DNA from: Bacteroidota bacterium
GTDB lineage: Bacteria > Bacteroidota > Bacteroidia > Bacteroidales > VadinHA17
DNA: 9,833 nucleotides
Assembly: GCA_006227095.1 (NCBI GenBank)
Contig: SBFZ01000196.1
Span: 1 to 9,833 of the forward strand
Direction of reading: 5' to 3'
Below the pieces are notes generated by a model. The model ran no database searches. It had not been told where the DNA came from and worked only from the letters and a program-made list of their open reading frames with translations. How positions within the stretch are numbered: position 1 is the first letter of the stretch; each line of letters opens with the position of its first letter. Shown piece by piece: positions 6,671 to 9,833 of the stretch. Made by a program: the position numbers and the translations under genes.

Positions 6671-8374
6671 ATGAAAAAGAAAATGAAAAGATATCAATAT
6701 ATTACTGCTGCAGCCCTGCTGCTCTCACTGGTGGCTACAGCCCAGACAGAAGAGGAGACCATAAAGAGAAGCGTCACTCTCTACAATCCGTACAAGCCTA
6801 CGCTGAAGGAAGCAACCAAGAGGACCCTGCTTCCGCAGGAGAATGATACCACCGTAATAAATATCAGGTTCGACTATGATTTCACTCCCGGTTCATTCAT
6901 GCCTGCGTATGAAGTTAGTCCGATCAAGTCGGCCGTATTGTCACCGGAACCGCTGGAGGTGCTGAAAAAGGGATATGTTAGCCTTGGCGTGGGGACATAC
7001 CTGTCACCCTTCCTTGAAGTCAGTATTTCAAACGGAAGGTCAAACAAGCGGACAGTTGGGCTTTTTACCCGGACTTACGGTTCAGCTGGAAAAATAGAGC
7101 TGCAGAATGACAGGAGGGTTTATGCCGGGTTTCTTGATAACCAGGCCATTCTCTATGGAAAAAAATATTTCAGGCGAAGCCGTCTTGACGGCGATGTTGA
7201 CTTCCGGCAGATGACCCGGCACGCCTATGGGTATAACCCGGATGTCACCGGGTATGACCCTGACAGGAAGGATATCAGGTCACTCTATTATGACGTCACC
7301 GCAAAAGCCAGGTACTTCACGATGGAACCTGATTCAAGTGACCTTAACTGGGATGCCTCAGTGAAGTACAATCTTTTTACCAGGCAGGGTGAGGGTCTCC
7401 AGCATAATCCGGGTCTGACGGTAAGTGCCGGAACAAACATGTTCGGACTGTATGCCGGCATGAATGCAGGGTACGACCTGTATCTCTTTTCCGGGGGACT
7501 TGATTACAAATCGAGGAACCTGCTGACCCTGGCACCGTATATCACTAAAGGAAATGAGGAGTGGCGGTTCCGTTTCGGTGCACAGGTTGCCGCAGATCTG
7601 AAAGAGAATCATGATCCCCTGGCAGGGGGTGTGAGGAAGCTCTACATGTTCTTTTATCCGGATGTCATGTTCACTTTCAGGATAGTGCCTGAGTTCCTCA
7701 GGTTCACAGCCTCCGTTGACGGCTGGCTTGACAATAACCAGGCCAGGAATGTCGCATACGCCAATCCTTTCATGCTGCCCGGTGACACCATATACAATCT
7801 CCGGAGTACAAGCAACAATCTGCGTGTCAAGGGAGGACTCTCAGGCTCATTCAATGTCACTTCGTCATATGCCGCTGACGTCAGTTACACTCTTTTCAGG
7901 GATATGCTGCTGTTCATGAATGATACTGTTGGTTTCGGGAACTGGTTTGTTCCCGTCTATTCTGACGGAAGTCTCTTCAGGGTACACGGTGAGGTAAATG
8001 TACCGGTGAACCGGCAGGTAACACTTTCATTTCTTGGCAACTGGTACGGATATAACCTGTCAGGGCAGGAACATGCATGGCATAAGCCGGAGTGGGACGG
8101 ATCGGTAAAGGCTGCCTATAACCTGAGGAACAAGATCATCGCCTCGGCGGACCTTACCCTGACAGGTGACAGGTATGCCAGGGTGATGTCTCCTGAAGAG
8201 ACTGTCAGGCTTCCTTTCCATCCCAACCTGAACATGGGCATAGAGTACAGGTATACACCGGAGATATCATTCTGGGTAAAATGCAACAATATTTCCTATA
8301 ACCGCTATTTTGAATGGAACTGGTATCCTTCGAGAAACTTCATGCTCCTGGGCGGAATTTCATACAGCCTGTAA
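6671..8374 (+). CDS. Outer-membrane beta-barrel protein, TonB-receptor-like C-terminus, function unknown
   Basis: Protein of 567 residues with a good signal peptide, MKKKMKRYQYITAAALLLSL then VATAQ, cleaved around residues 24-25. After a short periplasmic-type stretch containing VTLYNPYKPTL (residues 36-46), it becomes a series of alternating, aromatic-rich beta strands from about GYVSLGVGTYLSPFLEVSIS (101-120) to the end. The C-terminus, NNISYNRYFEWNWYPSRNFM then LLGGISYSL, resembles the last strands of TonB-dependent receptors, but the protein is shorter and I see no plug domain or TonB box. I therefore call it an outer-membrane barrel and not a receptor. An alternative ATG at 6659, four codons upstream, is equally possible. 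It begins 22 bases after the TPR gene stop with no promoter or terminator between, so the two are very likely one operon. Ligand and role cannot be read from the sequence. Confidence 0.72.
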   Translation: MKKKMKRYQYITAAALLLSLVATAQTEEETIKRSVTLYNPYKPTLKEATKRTLLPQENDTTVINIRFDYDFTPGSFMPAYEVSPIKSAVLSPEPLEVLKKGYVSLGVGTYLSPFLEVSISNGRSNKRTVGLFTRTYGSAGKIELQNDRRVYAGFLDNQAILYGKKYFRRSRLDGDVDFRQMTRHAYGYNPDVTGYDPDRKDIRSLYYDVTAKARYFTMEPDSSDLNWDASVKYNLFTRQGEGLQHNPGLTVSAGTNMFGLYAGMNAGYDLYLFSGGLDYKSRNLLTLAPYITKGNEEWRFRFGAQVAADLKENHDPLAGGVRKLYMFFYPDVMFTFRIVPEFLRFTASVDGWLDNNQARNVAYANPFMLPGDTIYNLRSTSNNLRVKGGLSGSFNVTSSYAADVSYTLFRDMLLFMNDTVGFGNWFVPVYSDGSLFRVHGEVNVPVNRQVTLSFLGNWYGYNLSGQEHAWHKPEWDGSVKAAYNLRNKIIASADLTLTGDRYARVMSPEETVRLPFHPNLNMGIEYRYTPEISFWVKCNNISYNRYFEWNWYPSRNFMLLGGISYSL

Positions 8375-8397
8375 TTCCCGGGAGGAAGGAAAAACTG

Positions 8398-8415
8398 TTC
8401 ATAATTTTTTATGAA
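8398..8415 (+). terminator. AT-rich stem-loop after the beta-barrel gene, weak terminator candidate
   Basis: TTCATAA and TTATGAA pair perfectly around a TTTT loop, 24 bases after the barrel stop codon. The stem has only one GC pair each side and no T-run follows, so it is a poor intrinsic terminator. It is the only hairpin of note between the barrel gene and the gyrB promoter. Confidence 0.22.
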
Positions 8416-8453
8416 TAACACCCTTTTCCTGAGGCAAAACCGGCATATTTCAC

Positions 8454-8461
8454 TACCTTTG
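8454..8461 (+). promoter_or_regulatory. Bacteroidota -7 promoter box for gyrB
   Basis: TACCTTTG is an exact TAnnTTTG match, 68 bases before the gyrB ATG, and predicts a start near 8468 with a leader of about 62 nt. A good TTG at -33 is not visible. The position in a 155-bp gap just ahead of gyrB supports an independent promoter for gyrB, separate from the TPR/barrel operon. Confidence 0.6.
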
Positions 8462-8466
8462 TGTGA

Positions 8467-9833
<1,367 letters not shown>

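Overview
The window reads as chromosomal DNA of a Bacteroidota bacterium, most likely of the order Bacteroidales. The signs are a THX-type small ribosomal protein with the MGKGDKK...GVRRRRK core, an FtsE encoded without an adjacent FtsX, a large periplasmic TPR protein followed by an outer-membrane beta-barrel protein, a gyrB N-terminus of Bacteroidales type, weak or absent Shine-Dalgarno sequences, and TAnnTTTG-like -7 promoter boxes upstream of several genes. Arginine is often encoded by AGG and the coding DNA has a moderate GC content. I see no mobile element, tRNA, rRNA or CRISPR array.

Layout. Positions 1-190 (minus) hold the start of a bTHX ribosomal protein gene that runs off the left edge. 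After a divergent intergenic stretch (191-331), a plus-strand pair follows: a NodB/CE4-like polysaccharide deacetylase (332-1636) overlapping by ATGA with a FemAB/GNAT-like acyltransferase (1633-2538). The 3' end of the acyltransferase gene is repeated in tandem with a 61-bp period (2512 to about 2665). Each copy encodes the same eight C-terminal residues followed by a different stop codon (TAA, TAG, TGA). The third copy runs into the stop codon of the convergent minus-strand ftsE (2661-3377). A divergent intergenic region (3378-3600) contains a weak promoter candidate and a set of small hairpins. It leads into a two-gene plus-strand unit: a secreted TPR protein of about 1015 residues (3601-6648) and an outer-membrane beta-barrel protein of about 567 residues (6671-8374). 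After a 155-bp gap with a clear -7 box, gyrB begins at 8530 and runs off the right edge.

How the genes work together. Most of the window is cell-envelope and housekeeping functions. The deacetylase/acyltransferase pair looks like a coupled modification unit for an envelope polysaccharide or amino-sugar compound, but no substrate can be read from sequence. FtsE is the ATPase of the FtsEX divisome complex that controls peptidoglycan hydrolysis. The TPR and beta-barrel genes sit like a periplasm/outer-membrane partner pair of unknown function. GyrB and bTHX are core information-processing genes. I do not see a convincing new defence or mobile system. The items most worth a second look are the tandem 3'-end repeat, the TPR/barrel pair and the structured leader in front of it.
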